Shown one piece after another: positions 17,919 to 28,507 of a DNA stretch of 52,380 nucleotides (its first letter is position 1; every line of letters begins with the position of its first letter). The notes below the pieces were generated by a model. That model made no database searches. It worked only from the letters and a program-made list of their open reading frames with translations, and was not told the DNA's origin. The position numbers and the translations under genes were made by a program. Source of the stretch: Burkholderiales bacterium (GTDB lineage Bacteria; Pseudomonadota; Gammaproteobacteria; Burkholderiales; UBA11063); NCBI GenBank assembly GCA_019748155.1, contig JAIEPY010000019.1, positions 1 to 52,380 of the forward strand, given 5' to 3'.

Positions 17919-20126
17919 ATGAATAAATCGCTTACGTTATTAGATGGGTTAAATTCAGAACAACATACCGCAGTTACTTATACTGCAGGTTCATTATTAG
18001 TTTTAGCTGGTGCTGGGAGTGGTAAAACCAAAGTTCTAACTACTAGGATTGCGTGGCTAGTACGCAATGGTTTTTTGGGTGTCAGTGAAATTTTGGCGGT
18101 AACTTTTACTAATAAAGCAGCCCGTGAAATGCTGGGGCGAGTTGGTAAATTACTTGAAATTGATACTAAATATATGTGGGTCGGAACATTCCATTCCATC
18201 GCATTAAGAATCTTACGTTTGCATTATCAAGAAGCTGGCTTAAGTGCTAGTTTTCAGATAATTGATGCTGGCGAACAGCAAAGCTTAATTAAGCGCTTGA
18301 TTAAACTTAAGAATTTAGATGAAGATCGTTATCCTCCACGGGAAATTCAAAATTATATCAATCATCAAAAAGAGCTTGGGCTACGTGCATCACAATTAAC
18401 CCCTGAAGGCTTGCGAACTAAACATTGGATCGAACTCTATCAACTCTATGAAGAGGTGTGTAACCGCGATGGCTTAGTCGATTTTACAGAATTATTACTC
18501 CGAAGTTTTGAACTACTGGCGACTCATGATGCTATTTTACAGCGCTATCAGCGTCAATTCAAGCATATTCTGGTCGATGAATTCCAAGATACTAATCAAC
18601 TGCAATATAAATGGTTGCAGATTTTAGTTGGACAAGGTGGATCAATTTTTGCCGTTGGTGATGATGATCAGTCGATTTATTCATTTCGTGGTGCTAAGGT
18701 TAGCAATATGCGTGCGTTTATCCGTGATTTTAACGCCCCAGAAGCATTGAAGTTGGAGCAAAACTACCGCTCGACACCAATAATTTTAAAAGCCGCAAAT
18801 ACGATCATTGGTAATAATGGTGAGCGGATGGGTAAAAACTTATGGACACAAAATACTCACGTTGACAAAATCAGGCTTTATGAAGGCTATACTGAAGAGG
18901 ATGAAGCTTATTTTGTAATTGACGAAATTAAGAATCTACATAATAATGGAGTTGAGCTGCATGATATGGCTATTTTATATCGCTCCAATGCTCAGTCACG
19001 CGTATTTGAGCAGCATCTTTATAATCGTGGATTAGCCTATAAAGTATATGGTGGCTTACGCTTTTTTGATCGTCAGGAAATTAAACGCATTTTAGCTTAC
19101 TTGCGGCTAATAATTAACCCACACGATAATGAAGCTTTTTTACGGGTGGTGAATTTTCCGGCGCGTGGCATTGGTCCTAAAGCTATTGAGAATATCCAAG
19201 AGTTAGCTAGCTTAAATCAAGTATCTCTATTTGATGCGGTTGAACTACTTGGTGGTAAGGGGAGGATTACTGCGAGTAAATTTACCGATTTAATTCGCTT
19301 GATGCAAATCGAAAGTAAAGTACTAAATTTAGCAGAAACAATTAGTTATGTGATTGAAGTGAGCGGGATTCGCGAACACTTTGAAAATGATCGCAAAGAG
19401 GGTGAAGAGCGCCTTGAGAATTTGAACGAATTGGTAACTGCGGTAACGGGCTTTGTCGCTGAAGACAATACCAATCCTCTGGTTGAGTTCTTAGCCCATG
19501 CGGTCCTTGAATCAGTGGATAATCAGGCACAAAATTTTGAATCAGCGGTGCAATTAATGACGGTGCACTCAGCAAAAGGGTTGGAATTCAAAGTCGTTTT
19601 TGTGGTTGGCTTGGAAGATGGTTTGTTTCCACATGATAATTCGCTGCAAAATGCACGAGACATTGAAGAAGAGCGGCGCTTAATGTATGTCGCAGTAACC
19701 CGTGCGCGTGAAAAATTATATCTGCTAAGAGCGTGTAGCCGCTTACTATGGGGTAAACGTTTATCGGCGCCAATTTCGCGCTTTGTCAATGAAATTCCTG
19801 AAGAGTTAATTTTGAATATTTCCGGGGTAAGTAAGATTGGCTATAGTCAGTTAAGTGAATATGCAGCTCCAAGTGATTATAGTTTTAACTCGATGCGTAA
19901 TTTAGATAGTCAGATTGATAACCCAGAGAGTAAAACCTCTCGGATTGCATTGAAAGATAAAGACGTAACAGTGAAAATTGGCGATATGATCCGTCATGCT
20001 AAGTTTGGCAACGGTAAAATATTGCGCTTAAATGCCGATGGTAAAAAAATGACCGCTGAAATTTTCTTTATCGGCATTGGTAAAAAAACATTAGATCTTA
20101 ATATTGCAAACATTGATAAGGTATAA
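17919..20126 (+). CDS. uvrD: UvrD-type superfamily 1 DNA helicase
   Basis: This is a 3'-5' DNA helicase for excision and mismatch repair, about 735 residues. The SF1A motifs occur in order: [12 protein letters not shown] (I), [10 protein letters not shown] (Ia), [11 protein letters not shown] (II), [15 protein letters not shown] (III), LEQNYRST (IV), [26 protein letters not shown] (V), [21 protein letters not shown] (VI). A Tudor-like C-terminal patch ([15 protein letters not shown]) supports UvrD/PcrA over Rep. The frame is open from 17850, but homologues begin at ...LDGLNSEQ, so ATG 17919 is preferred. ATG 17898, with GGA upstream, is possible. hemL follows after eight bases. Confidence 0.93.
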   Translation: MNKSLTLLDGLNSEQHTAVTYTAGSLLVLAGAGSGKTKVLTTRIAWLVRNGFLGVSEILAVTFTNKAAREMLGRVGKLLEIDTKYMWVGTFHSIALRILRLHYQEAGLSASFQIIDAGEQQSLIKRLIKLKNLDEDRYPPREIQNYINHQKELGLRASQLTPEGLRTKHWIELYQLYEEVCNRDGLVDFTELLLRSFELLATHDAILQRYQRQFKHILVDEFQDTNQLQYKWLQILVGQGGSIFAVGDDDQSIYSFRGAKVSNMRAFIRDFNAPEALKLEQNYRSTPIILKAANTIIGNNGERMGKNLWTQNTHVDKIRLYEGYTEEDEAYFVIDEIKNLHNNGVELHDMAILYRSNAQSRVFEQHLYNRGLAYKVYGGLRFFDRQEIKRILAYLRLIINPHDNEAFLRVVNFPARGIGPKAIENIQELASLNQVSLFDAVELLGGKGRITASKFTDLIRLMQIESKVLNLAETISYVIEVSGIREHFENDRKEGEERLENLNELVTAVTGFVAEDNTNPLVEFLAHAVLESVDNQAQNFESAVQLMTVHSAKGLEFKVVFVVGLEDGLFPHDNSLQNARDIEEERRLMYVAVTRAREKLYLLRACSRLLWGKRLSAPISRFVNEIPEELILNISGVSKIGYSQLSEYAAPSDYSFNSMRNLDSQIDNPESKTSRIALKDKDVTVKIGDMIRHAKFGNGKILRLNADGKKMTAEIFFIGIGKKTLDLNIANIDKV

Positions 20127-20134
20127 AGGTAAAG

Positions 20135-21412
20135 ATGAATCAACAACAAATTTTTAATCAAGCATTACAATATATTCCTGGAGGGGTTAATTCTCCGGTG
20201 CGTTCGTTTAACTCGGTAGGGGGCACACCATTTTTCACAGCACGTGCCAAGGATTGCTATCTTTTTGATAGCGATGGGAAACAATATGTTGATTATGTTT
20301 GTTCATGGGGTGCAAATATTGTTGGGCATGCTAATGATGAAGTTATTGAACGTGTAACAGCAGCCTTACACAATGGTTTTTCGTATGGCACACCGACTGA
20401 ACTCGAGGTCGAATTTGCCAAACAAATTACACAGTTATTACCAAGTATCGAAAAATTTCGTTTAGTAAGCTCTGGTACGGAAGCTGTAATGTCCGCAATT
20501 CGTCTGGCGCGTGGCTATACCAATAAAAAATATATTATTAAATTTAACGGCTGCTATCATGGGCATAGTGATTGCTTATTGATTAAAGCCGGTTCAGGCT
20601 TACAAACCTTTGCTAATCCAAGTAGTGCCGGAATCCCTGAAGAAGCGGTGCGCCACACTTTAGTTTTGGAATACAATGACGTAGCTGGGTTAAATGAAGC
20701 GTTTAAATTATATCCAGATCAAATTGCGGCGGTTATCGTTGAACCTTTTGCTGGTAATATGAATCTGGTACGACCTAGCACAGAGTTTATGGCCACTATG
20801 CGTAGCTTATGTAGCTCTCATGCTAGCGTGTTAATCTTTGATGAAGTTATGACGGGATTTAGAGTTGGTTTGGGTTGTGCACAAGAAATATTAGGAATTA
20901 AACCGGATTTAACCACTCTGGGCAAAGTTATTGGTGGAGGAATGCCACTAGCTGGTTTTGGTGGTAAACGTGAAATTATGGATGCATTAGCTCCTATAGG
21001 TAGTGTTTATCAGGCTGGCACATTATCCGGTAACCCGATTGCAGTCACTGCAGGGCTGGCAAATTTAGAAATTATTCAGGGTAATAGTTTTTATGATGAG
21101 TTAAGTACAAATACTCGTGAATTAGTAAACAATTTGAATCTTTTGGCGCGTGAGGCTGGGATTGAATTTTGTAGTGATAGTGTTGGTGGCATGTTTGGTT
21201 TTTATTTTAGTGCAGAAATACCTCGAAGTTTTGAAGAGGTCAAAGCAGCTAATCAGGAACGTTTTAAACGCTTCTTTCATTTGATGTTGGCTGATGGTGT
21301 ATTTTTAGCTCCGAGTATGTTTGAAGCTGGGTTTGTCTGTATCAAGCACGATGCGCAGGCCTTAGAGCAAACCTTGGTCAGTGCTAAACGAGCTTTTGCT
21401 GCTTTAATCTAA
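20135..21412 (+). CDS. hemL: Glutamate-1-semialdehyde 2,1-aminomutase
   Basis: This PLP enzyme converts glutamate-1-semialdehyde to 5-aminolevulinate in the C5 haem pathway. The 425-residue length is normal. Motifs are [18 protein letters not shown] at the start, [30 protein letters not shown], and [15 protein letters not shown] with the PLP lysine at residue 264. The C5 pathway fits a beta- or gammaproteobacterium rather than an alphaproteobacterium. Confidence 0.96.
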   Translation: MNQQQIFNQALQYIPGGVNSPVRSFNSVGGTPFFTARAKDCYLFDSDGKQYVDYVCSWGANIVGHANDEVIERVTAALHNGFSYGTPTELEVEFAKQITQLLPSIEKFRLVSSGTEAVMSAIRLARGYTNKKYIIKFNGCYHGHSDCLLIKAGSGLQTFANPSSAGIPEEAVRHTLVLEYNDVAGLNEAFKLYPDQIAAVIVEPFAGNMNLVRPSTEFMATMRSLCSSHASVLIFDEVMTGFRVGLGCAQEILGIKPDLTTLGKVIGGGMPLAGFGGKREIMDALAPIGSVYQAGTLSGNPIAVTAGLANLEIIQGNSFYDELSTNTRELVNNLNLLAREAGIEFCSDSVGGMFGFYFSAEIPRSFEEVKAANQERFKRFFHLMLADGVFLAPSMFEAGFVCIKHDAQALEQTLVSAKRAFAALI

Positions 21413-21417
21413 GTTGC

Positions 21418-21708
21418 ATGTTTCAATTAAAATCAGCGAGTGAACTAATTGTCGAGATTTATGTGCAGCCTGGCGCAAAAGTCAGTCAGATTGTTGGGTG
21501 TCACGGTGAACGACTAAAAATCAAAATTAGTTCGCCTCCGGTTGATGGTAAAGCTAATCAGGAAGTGTTAGCGTTCTTTGCCAAGTTTTTTAGCGTTACT
21601 AAAGCCAATGTAGAGCTAGTCGCTGGTGAAAAGTCTCGTAATAAGCGAGTGCTGATTAGGGGCGATGGACAATATTTTATAGATAAATTGAAAGAGTTAA
21701 TTAAATGA
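21418..21708 (+). CDS. yggU: YggU family (DUF167) protein
   Basis: This 96-residue small protein is recognised from IEVQPGAK-type IYVQPGAKVSQIVGCHGERLKIKISSPPVDGKANQEVL and VELVAGEKSRNKRVLI. The function is not established. Its stop overlaps the next start by four bases (ATGA), and it lies five bases after hemL. Confidence 0.88.
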   Translation: MFQLKSASELIVEIYVQPGAKVSQIVGCHGERLKIKISSPPVDGKANQEVLAFFAKFFSVTKANVELVAGEKSRNKRVLIRGDGQYFIDKLKELIK

Positions 21709-22376
21709 GTAAACTTGAAACTAAAATTGTATTAAATAAGCCGAATGAAAAACCAATTGGAGCAGTGATCTGGCTGCATGGTCTTGGTGCAGATTATAAT
21801 GATTTTGTGCCCGTAGTTAATGAGCTTCAATTACCAATTGGTCTAAAGTTTGTGTTTCCTAATGCGCCAGTTATTCCGGTAACGATTAATAATGGCTATA
21901 AAATGCGAGCATGGTACGATATTCTTGATTTTAGCGATTTACACCGTGAAGTTGATAGTGATGGAATTATTGGCAGTGTTCGCCAAATAAATGAATTAAT
22001 TGAAGAACTGATAGCAGAGGGGTTTACTTCGGAACAAATTATTATTGCAGGATTTTCACAAGGTGGAGTAATTAGTTATTATAGCGCATTAACTAGTAAT
22101 TATAAATTGGGTGGGTTAATGGTATTATCCAGCTATTTACCAGATATTTCCCTGCTGGATGCAGCACAAATCCAACATAAGTCATCATTGCCTATTTTAG
22201 TTTGTCATGGGGCAAATGACCCGGTAGTAAATATTAAAATGGCACATATTGCAACAAAGCATTTGCAGCAATTTAACCTAAAATATGAGTGGCACGAGTA
22301 TCCGATGGAGCATAGTATATGTTATGAAGAGATTGTTGCAATTCAACAGTGGTTGTTACAAATTTTTGCCAAATAG
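21705..22376 (+). CDS. Alpha/beta-hydrolase carboxylesterase (acyl-protein thioesterase-like)
   Basis: This 223-residue serine hydrolase belongs to the phospholipase/carboxylesterase family. The oxyanion region is IWLHGLGADYNDFVPV, the nucleophile elbow GFSQGGVISYY, the acid CHGANDPVV, and the catalytic His lies in YPMEHSICYEEI. It is probably cytoplasmic (no signal peptide) and acts on short-chain esters or thioesters. It ends the uvrD-hemL-yggU run. Confidence 0.88.
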   Translation: MSKLETKIVLNKPNEKPIGAVIWLHGLGADYNDFVPVVNELQLPIGLKFVFPNAPVIPVTINNGYKMRAWYDILDFSDLHREVDSDGIIGSVRQINELIEELIAEGFTSEQIIIAGFSQGGVISYYSALTSNYKLGGLMVLSSYLPDISLLDAAQIQHKSSLPILVCHGANDPVVNIKMAHIATKHLQQFNLKYEWHEYPMEHSICYEEIVAIQQWLLQIFAK

Positions 22377-22378
22377 GA

Positions 22379-22408
22379 TTGCTAAAAAATACACTGCTTG
22401 TGTATAAT
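22379..22408 (+). promoter_or_regulatory. Predicted sigma70 promoter of the OmpA-like gene
   Basis: TTGCTA (22379-22384), an 18-base spacer and a perfect TATAAT (22403-22408) lie about 35 bases before the OmpA-like start. This marks an independent transcript after the esterase stop at 22376. Confidence 0.65.
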
Positions 22409-22443
22409 ATTGTGAGCTATTTTTGATTGATTTAGAGGGTATG

Positions 22444-23178
22444 ATGATTAAATTTAATTCATTATTACTAGCATTAGTAATTAGTGGTACTAGCTGTTTA
22501 TTATTTGCTGATGATTCGGGTACAGTTCCTGGCTATGTTTATACTCCGGCATCAGGAGATAGTGTGGTAAAAACCGCATATGGTCAGTGCTTACATAATG
22601 CATATTGGCAGCCCGCATATGGCTTAGATCAATGCGGGGAAGCGCCAAAAGTAACAACCAAAAAATATGTAACAAGAGTAATGTTTAGTGAATCTGGTGT
22701 TAATTTGTTTGCCTTTGATTCAGCTGACTTATCTGCTGCAGGAAAGAAAGAGTTAGCTGGTTTGGTGAGTCATGCTAGAGGTGAGGGCGAGCTTGAAACT
22801 TTAACTAAAGTTATTGTGACTGGTCATACTGATAAGATAGGTACTGAAGAAGAAAATCAGGATTTATCTGTGGCGCGCGCTGCTAGTGTCAAAGATTTTT
22901 TAGTTAGCTTAGGCATTCCTAGTGGTAAAATAACGGCAACAGGTATGGGATACCAAAATTCTTTAGTTTCAGATGCTTGCTTTAAACGTTACAATATAAG
23001 TAATGAAGCAATAAATAAAGCTGCTGCTGTTGCTGAGAATGCGGCGACGCCAGCAGAAGCTAAGCGTTTAAATGACGCCTTTAATAATAAGTATGCAGGC
23101 TTAATTAAGTGTACTTCTGCGGATCGTCGCGTCGAAATAGTTGTGGAACAAACTGAAACTGAGGCCGTAACTGAGTAA
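22444..23178 (+). CDS. OmpA-family peptidoglycan-associated outer membrane protein
   Basis: The protein has a signal peptide (MIKFNSLLLALVISGTSCLLFA), a short Gly/Tyr-rich N-terminal part, and a C-terminal OmpA domain. The domain runs from VNLFAFDSADLSAAGKKELAG through VTGHTDKIGTEEENQDLSVARAASV to DRRVEIVVE and should bind diaminopimelate in the wall. It has about 244 residues. The insert between the two halves of the OmpA domain is longer than usual (Ala-rich, near residues 185-220), and no full eight-strand barrel is evident. I chose ATG 22444 for its spacing from AGAGGG; ATG 22441 is equally near. Confidence 0.85.
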   Translation: MIKFNSLLLALVISGTSCLLFADDSGTVPGYVYTPASGDSVVKTAYGQCLHNAYWQPAYGLDQCGEAPKVTTKKYVTRVMFSESGVNLFAFDSADLSAAGKKELAGLVSHARGEGELETLTKVIVTGHTDKIGTEEENQDLSVARAASVKDFLVSLGIPSGKITATGMGYQNSLVSDACFKRYNISNEAINKAAAVAENAATPAEAKRLNDAFNNKYAGLIKCTSADRRVEIVVEQTETEAVTE

Positions 23179-23203
23179 TAAAGAATATTCAGATTTTCAA
23201 CTT

Positions 23204-23232
23204 CCCACACAGAGCGTGTGGGATTTTTATTT
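23204..23232 (+). terminator. Terminator after the OmpA-like gene
   Basis: CCCACAC (23204-23210) and GTGTGGG (23216-23222) form a stem with a five-base loop, followed by ATTTTTATTT. It lies 25 bases after the OmpA-like stop. It also argues against starting ribF at 23218, which would lie inside the stem. Confidence 0.88.
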
Positions 23233-23244
23233 GTGAATGAGTAT

Positions 23245-24186
23245 ATGTATCGAATTCAATTGAGTACAAAGCCTAAAGAGAGAGAACAGAAAATAATTGC
23301 AACCATTGGTAAATTTGATGGTTTACATTTGGGGCATACCGAACTTTTGGGACAGCTAAGTCAGCAAGCCAGACTAAATAAATCATGGCGAATGTTAATT
23401 ACTTTTGATGTTTTACCACATGAGTATTTTGCCGATAAAAATGGTGTGCTTCGTGCTTCACGTATCGGTTTGTTGCGGGATAAAATTGCTATTCTTCAGC
23501 AAAGTGGTTTGGTTGATGAAGTGGTGATTTTACATTTTAGCGAGCATATGGCAAAGCTTAAAGCGCAAGATTTTATTGACGAAATTTTACGTAACAAGTT
23601 AGAGATTAGCGAAATGATAGTCGGACATGATTTTCGTTTTGGTTATATGGCTAAGGGAACTATTAGTGATTTAAGCAGTAGCGGAATTAAGACTAGCGAA
23701 TTTGCTGAGTTGAAGCACAATAAGATGCGTGTATCGAGTTCTTTGATTCGTAAATTAGCTTCGGAGCAAAAGATTGATTTAATTAGAAGCTATTTAGGTC
23801 GCAATATTCGCTATACGTCGCGAATTGTCAAAGGTAACCAGTTGGCACGGAAGTGGAATTTTCCGACAATAAATCTTAATTTGTATAAAATTTGTCCAGT
23901 ACTTTGGGGAATCTACACGTCTTATGTTTATATTGAAGGTAAGCGTTATTTAGGCGTAACAAATATTGGCAAAAACCCAACGGTTAGTGAAGGTAAGGTC
24001 TATAAGATTGAAACCCATTTATTGGATGTTGATTTAGACTTGTATGGTAAAATTGCCACCGTTGAAATTTTACACTATTTACGCCCAGAACTGAAATTTG
24101 AGGCATTAGAACCGTTATTTAAACAGATGTATAAAGATTTAGATGATGCCCGCGACTTTTTCGCCCGGCTTGACAACAAGGAATAA
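23245..24186 (+). CDS. ribF: Bifunctional riboflavin kinase / FAD synthetase
   Basis: This enzyme makes FMN and FAD from riboflavin. The N-terminal FAD synthetase half has ATIGKFDGLHLGHTELL and the VGHDFRFGYMAKG loop. The C-terminal kinase half has GRNIRYTSRIVKGNQLARKWNFPTINL, GVTNIGKNPTVSEG and the ETHLLD motif. The reading frame is open from 23218, but that codon sits in the preceding terminator. ATG 23245 (with GAG upstream) or GTG 23233 is more credible. It heads ribF-ileS-lspA-ispH, a common proteobacterial order. Confidence 0.92.
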   Translation: MYRIQLSTKPKEREQKIIATIGKFDGLHLGHTELLGQLSQQARLNKSWRMLITFDVLPHEYFADKNGVLRASRIGLLRDKIAILQQSGLVDEVVILHFSEHMAKLKAQDFIDEILRNKLEISEMIVGHDFRFGYMAKGTISDLSSSGIKTSEFAELKHNKMRVSSSLIRKLASEQKIDLIRSYLGRNIRYTSRIVKGNQLARKWNFPTINLNLYKICPVLWGIYTSYVYIEGKRYLGVTNIGKNPTVSEGKVYKIETHLLDVDLDLYGKIATVEILHYLRPELKFEALEPLFKQMYKDLDDARDFFARLDNKE

Positions 24187-24191
24187 ATTAG

Positions 24192-26978
24192 ATGGATTAT
24201 AAAAATACAGTTAACTTATTAGATACCCCATTTCCAATGCGCGGTGATTTGGCCAAGCGCGAACCTGCGATGCTGGATAAATGGAATCAGCAACAACGCT
24301 ATCAAAAATTACGTCAGGTATGCAGTGGACGCGATAAGTTTATTTTGCATGATGGACCTCCCTATGCCAATGGGCAATTACATATTGGACATGCTTCCAA
24401 CAAAATCTTAAAAGATATTATCATTCGTAGTAAAACTTTGGCTGGGTTTGATGCGCCGTATGTACCGGGCTGGGATTGCCATGGTTTGCCAATTGAACTG
24501 AATATTGAAAAACAATTTGGCAAAAACCTTGAGCCGCTGGAGTTTCGCAATAAATGCCGCGAATATGCCAATGCTCAGATTGAGCAACAGAAAGTTGATT
24601 TTATTCGCCTTGGGGTTCTAGGTGAGTGGAATAATCCATATAAAACCATGGACTTTAGCACTGAAGCCGGAATTGTGCGTGCTTTAGGCGAGATTTATAA
24701 ACAAGGTTATTTGTATAGCGGTGTAAAACCGGTGCATTGGTGTATTGATTGTGGTTCTGCACTTGCTGAAGCTGAAGTTGAGTATTACGATAAAGTTTCA
24801 CCAGCAATTGATGTTGCATTTAAAGCGGTTGACTCAGCTGCGGTTGCGAATGTGTTTGGTGTCACGCTTCCTGAGAATAAAGCTATTTTTGCGGTAATTT
24901 GGACTACTACTCCGTGGACATTACCGGCTAATCAGGCGATTTGTGCCGGACCTGAAGTTGAGTACGCTTTAGTTCAAACTGACTGTGATTATGTGCTGGT
25001 GGCTAAAAATTTAGTTGAAGAAGCACTTAAGCGTTATTCTTTTATTACTGAATCTAAAGTCGTTGCAACTGTTACTGGTGATAAGTTAGAACTATTAAAA
25101 TTTGAACATCCATTTTATAATCGTCAAGTTCCATTGATCTTGGGTGATCACGCAACTGATGATGCGGGGACAGGTTTGGTACATACCGCACCAGCGCATG
25201 GTATGGATGATTATCATGTCGGTTTAAAATATAATTTGGATTTACATAATCCAGTTGGTAATGATGGCTGCTATATCAGTACTACCGAGTTATTTGCTGG
25301 TATGAATGTTTTTGATGCGAATGCTAAGGTAGTTGAGGTATTAACTGAAAAACAGCGTTTAATGAATAAAGCGGATATTACCCATAGCTACCCGTGCTGC
25401 TGGCGTCATAAAACCAAAATTATTTTCCGTACTACCGGACAATGGTTTATCGGAATGGACAAAGTGGGCGTAACTGGCAAGACTTTGCGTGAACAAGCCG
25501 AAGTGGCAGTGGATGCTACTGAGTTTTATCCAGCCTGGGGACGTGCGCGTCTGGAAGCGATGATTAAGAATCGCCCGGATTGGTGTGTCTCGCGCCAACG
25601 CCAATGGGGTAGCCCAATGACATTCTTTGTCCATAAAGAAACCGGTGAATTACATCCAGAAAGTTATGAGATTTTACAAGCTGTAGCGCAAAAAATTGAA
25701 GTTAGCGGGATTGATGCGTGGTTTGGGCTAAGTGCCACCGATTTGCCTGAGTTTGATTTGACTGATTATGTAAAATTAAAAGATACTTTGGATGTTTGGT
25801 TTGATTCTGGTACCACTCATTTAACGGTGCTAAACCAACGCACAGCTTTACAATGGCCAGCCGATTTATATTTGGAAGGTTCGGATCAACATCGTGGTTG
25901 GTTCCAGTCATCATTGTTGACAGGCTGTGCAGTGCGTGGTCGCGCGCCATACAAACAGTTACTGACTCATGGTTTCTTGGTTGATGGTGATGGCTATAAA
26001 ATGTCTAAATCCAAAGGAAATATTATTTCGATTCCAGATGGCGTGAAGAAATATGGTGCAGATATTCTACGTTTATGGGTAGCCAGTACCGATTACTCGG
26101 GTGATATTGCGTTCTCGGATGAAATTATGAAACGGATTACTGATTCATATCGCCGGATTAGAAATACCTTGCGCTTCTTGCTGGCTAATTTGAATGATTT
26201 TGATGCGGCTAAAGATAGTGTTGCGCTGAGTGAAATGGTTGAAGTTGATCGTTATGCTTTAGCTTATGCTACACAATTACAGGATAAACTGACTAATCAA
26301 ACTAGCGGATTGTATTCGAGCTATCAATTCCATTTGATCGTGCAAGAACTAGTAACTTACTGTTCTGAAGAGTTGGGTGGATTCTACCTGGATGTTTTAA
26401 AAGATCGTCTATATACTTCTAAAGCTAATGGTCATGCACGGCGCTCTGCACAAACTGCGCTCTACCATATTACTCGTGCGCTGCTGGGGATGTTATCGCC
26501 AATTTTAGCCTTCACCAGTGATGAGGCATGGGAAGTATTGGTTGATGATGCGAGTGATTCAACCTTGTACCATGTTCATCATCAACTTCCACAAGCAGAC
26601 AACGCTAGTGAGTTGCTTGCGAAGTGGTCTAAGATTCAAGAGTTTAGGATTTCAGTTCTGAAAGAACTGGAAAATAAACGTACTGCAGGTTCGATCGGTG
26701 CTTCGCTACAGGCTGAGCTGGTGATTAATGCGGATGCCGAACTTTATACATTGCTAAATTCAGTTGGCGCAGATTTAAAATTTGCTTATATGGTCTCTAA
26801 AATTACTTTAGTTGCAGCAGCTACGACTAGTGTTGAGGTACTTGTAAGTGACCAACAAAAATGTGAGCGTTGCTGGCATTATACCGCAGATGTTGGTAGT
26901 AACTCAGAGCATCCAACGATATGTGCGCGCTGTGTAGAAAATGTAGTTGGTAGCGGTGAAATCCGCCATAACGCTTAA
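24192..26978 (+). CDS. ileS: Isoleucyl-tRNA synthetase
   Basis: This class I aminoacyl-tRNA synthetase has 928 residues, the usual length for the bacterial type with a C-terminal zinc finger. The HIGH motif is [11 protein letters not shown] and the KMSKS motif is [10 protein letters not shown]. The editing domain includes [13 protein letters not shown] and [16 protein letters not shown]. The zinc site is [12 protein letters not shown]...CARC. It begins five bases after ribF. Confidence 0.98.
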   Translation: MDYKNTVNLLDTPFPMRGDLAKREPAMLDKWNQQQRYQKLRQVCSGRDKFILHDGPPYANGQLHIGHASNKILKDIIIRSKTLAGFDAPYVPGWDCHGLPIELNIEKQFGKNLEPLEFRNKCREYANAQIEQQKVDFIRLGVLGEWNNPYKTMDFSTEAGIVRALGEIYKQGYLYSGVKPVHWCIDCGSALAEAEVEYYDKVSPAIDVAFKAVDSAAVANVFGVTLPENKAIFAVIWTTTPWTLPANQAICAGPEVEYALVQTDCDYVLVAKNLVEEALKRYSFITESKVVATVTGDKLELLKFEHPFYNRQVPLILGDHATDDAGTGLVHTAPAHGMDDYHVGLKYNLDLHNPVGNDGCYISTTELFAGMNVFDANAKVVEVLTEKQRLMNKADITHSYPCCWRHKTKIIFRTTGQWFIGMDKVGVTGKTLREQAEVAVDATEFYPAWGRARLEAMIKNRPDWCVSRQRQWGSPMTFFVHKETGELHPESYEILQAVAQKIEVSGIDAWFGLSATDLPEFDLTDYVKLKDTLDVWFDSGTTHLTVLNQRTALQWPADLYLEGSDQHRGWFQSSLLTGCAVRGRAPYKQLLTHGFLVDGDGYKMSKSKGNIISIPDGVKKYGADILRLWVASTDYSGDIAFSDEIMKRITDSYRRIRNTLRFLLANLNDFDAAKDSVALSEMVEVDRYALAYATQLQDKLTNQTSGLYSSYQFHLIVQELVTYCSEELGGFYLDVLKDRLYTSKANGHARRSAQTALYHITRALLGMLSPILAFTSDEAWEVLVDDASDSTLYHVHHQLPQADNASELLAKWSKIQEFRISVLKELENKRTAGSIGASLQAELVINADAELYTLLNSVGADLKFAYMVSKITLVAAATTSVEVLVSDQQKCERCWHYTADVGSNSEHPTICARCVENVVGSGEIRHNA

Positions 26979-27002
26979 TTACAAAAAGGTAACATTATAC
27001 AA

Positions 27003-27485
27003 ATGAAAAAAATATCAACTTCGTGCAGAATAGGTTTACTTGGTATCAGTCTTATTGTGATTATTCTGGATCAAATCAGTAAGCATTTTGCGCGTAGCTC
27101 GTTAGAGCTATATCTGCCTAAAGCATTTTTGCCTTCATGGAATTGGACTTTAATGTACAACGAGGGTGCTGCTTTTAGCTTTTTAGGCAATCAAGGTGGC
27201 TGGCAAAAAATCATGTTTGCTGGTTTTGCAATTGTGGTATCTGCGGCATTGATCTACTATATTATGCGTAAATCTTACCAAATGATAGCTGGTGTTGCCT
27301 TTAGTTTTATTTTAGGTGGTGCATTAGGCAATCTGATTGACCGAATCATGGCTGGTAAAGTTACTGACTTTATTGACTGGTATGTTGGCACTCATCATTG
27401 GCCGGCATTTAATCTAGCGGATAGTTTTATCTGTGTTGGAGTTACCTTGTTGGTAATTGAAAGTTTATTTTTTACTAAAAAATAA
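27003..27485 (+). CDS. lspA: Lipoprotein signal peptidase (SPase II)
   Basis: This inner-membrane aspartyl protease cleaves prolipoprotein signal peptides. It has 160 residues with four membrane helices. The catalytic aspartates are Asp122 (GKVTDFIDWY) and Asp140 (FNLADSFICVGV). NEGAAFSFLG is the conserved periplasmic motif. It should process the lipoprotein at 49208. Confidence 0.95.
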   Translation: MKKISTSCRIGLLGISLIVIILDQISKHFARSSLELYLPKAFLPSWNWTLMYNEGAAFSFLGNQGGWQKIMFAGFAIVVSAALIYYIMRKSYQMIAGVAFSFILGGALGNLIDRIMAGKVTDFIDWYVGTHHWPAFNLADSFICVGVTLLVIESLFFTKK

Positions 27486-27493
27486 GGCAATAA

Positions 27494-28423
27494 ATGAAAA
27501 AGATTATTTTAGCCAACCCGCGCGGCTTTTGCGCTGGTGTAGATCGGGCGATTACAATTGTTGAAACCTCATTGGCAAAATATGGTGCGCCAGTTTATGT
27601 CCGTCATGAAGTAGTGCATAATAAATATGTTGTAGATGGTTTGCAAGAACGCGGTGCAATTTTTATTGAAGAGATTAAGGATGTTCCCGAGGGGAGCATT
27701 TTAATTTATTCAGCACATGGGGTTCCTTTGTCAGTGCGTGAAGAAGCGATGGCAAAAAATTTAACCATGATTTTTGATGCAACTTGTCCGCTGGTAAGTA
27801 AAGTTCATGTTGAAATTAAGAATTTGCATAAGCAAAACTATACGATTATTATGATTGGACATCGGGGGCATCCTGAAGTTGAAGGTACGATGGGTCAGGT
27901 TAAAGATCATATTCATCTGGTTGAATCAGAAGCTGATGTTGAAACCTTGCCATTAGACCGCGATATTGAAAAAATTGCCGTAGTTACCCAAACTACTTTA
28001 TCAGTCGATGAAACCAAATCAATCATCGCTCGATTAAAAGAAACTTTTCCTAATTTGCGCTTACCTAAAAATGAAGATATTTGCTATGCCACGCAAAATC
28101 GTCAGGATGCGGTCAAAGAAATGGCGAAAAGTTGTGATGCAGTATTGGTAATTGGTAGTAAAAATAGTTCCAACTCTAATCGCTTGAAAGAGCTGGCAGA
28201 GAATTTGGGTGTAAAATCCTATTTGATTGATTTTGACTATGAAATAAAAAGTGAATGGCTGGATCAGGTGATGAATGTTGGTGTTACTGCTGGAGCTTCC
28301 GCACCAGAGGTTTTGGTTGAGGGTGTAATTAAGCGCTTGCAACAAGAAGGGTTTAATACTACTGAAACCCTAAATGTAGTTGAAGAGCATATGACTTTTG
28401 CTCTTCCTAGTGAATTAAGATAA
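27494..28423 (+). CDS. ispH: 4-hydroxy-3-methylbut-2-enyl diphosphate reductase
   Basis: This is the last enzyme of the MEP isoprenoid pathway, an iron-sulphur reductase giving IPP and DMAPP. The cluster cysteines are in PRGFCAGVDRA (Cys13), DATCPLVSKVH and DICYATQNRQ. The 309-residue length is usual. ispD and ispF of the same pathway occur at 38.6-39.7 kb. The four-gene cassette begins 84 bases downstream, with no terminator seen between. Confidence 0.97.
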   Translation: MKKIILANPRGFCAGVDRAITIVETSLAKYGAPVYVRHEVVHNKYVVDGLQERGAIFIEEIKDVPEGSILIYSAHGVPLSVREEAMAKNLTMIFDATCPLVSKVHVEIKNLHKQNYTIIMIGHRGHPEVEGTMGQVKDHIHLVESEADVETLPLDRDIEKIAVVTQTTLSVDETKSIIARLKETFPNLRLPKNEDICYATQNRQDAVKEMAKSCDAVLVIGSKNSSNSNRLKELAENLGVKSYLIDFDYEIKSEWLDQVMNVGVTAGASAPEVLVEGVIKRLQQEGFNTTETLNVVEEHMTFALPSELR

Positions 28424-28458
28424 TAAACGCGATATGTTTTTATAGCAAGTACTGGAAT

Positions 28459-28473
28459 GTGATCGTATATCAC
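28459..28473. promoter_or_regulatory. Short palindrome upstream of the ATPase cassette
   Basis: GTGAT-CGTAT-ATCAC is a perfect 5-bp inverted repeat, 35 bases before the first cassette gene. It could be an operator or a small hairpin. No regulator gene is present in the cassette, so this is only a candidate site. Confidence 0.3.
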
Positions 28474-28507
28474 CACTTAGGCGACTATTTAAACGAATGA
28501 GACTAAT

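Noticed and set aside
23218-23244. Upstream start of ribF at 23218
   Set aside because: The codon lies inside the stem of the preceding terminator and has no ribosome site; starts at 23233 or 23245 are more plausible.
22780-23244. FMN riboswitch upstream of ribF
   Set aside because: The upstream DNA is the OmpA-like coding region plus a simple terminator; no conserved RFN blocks are seen.
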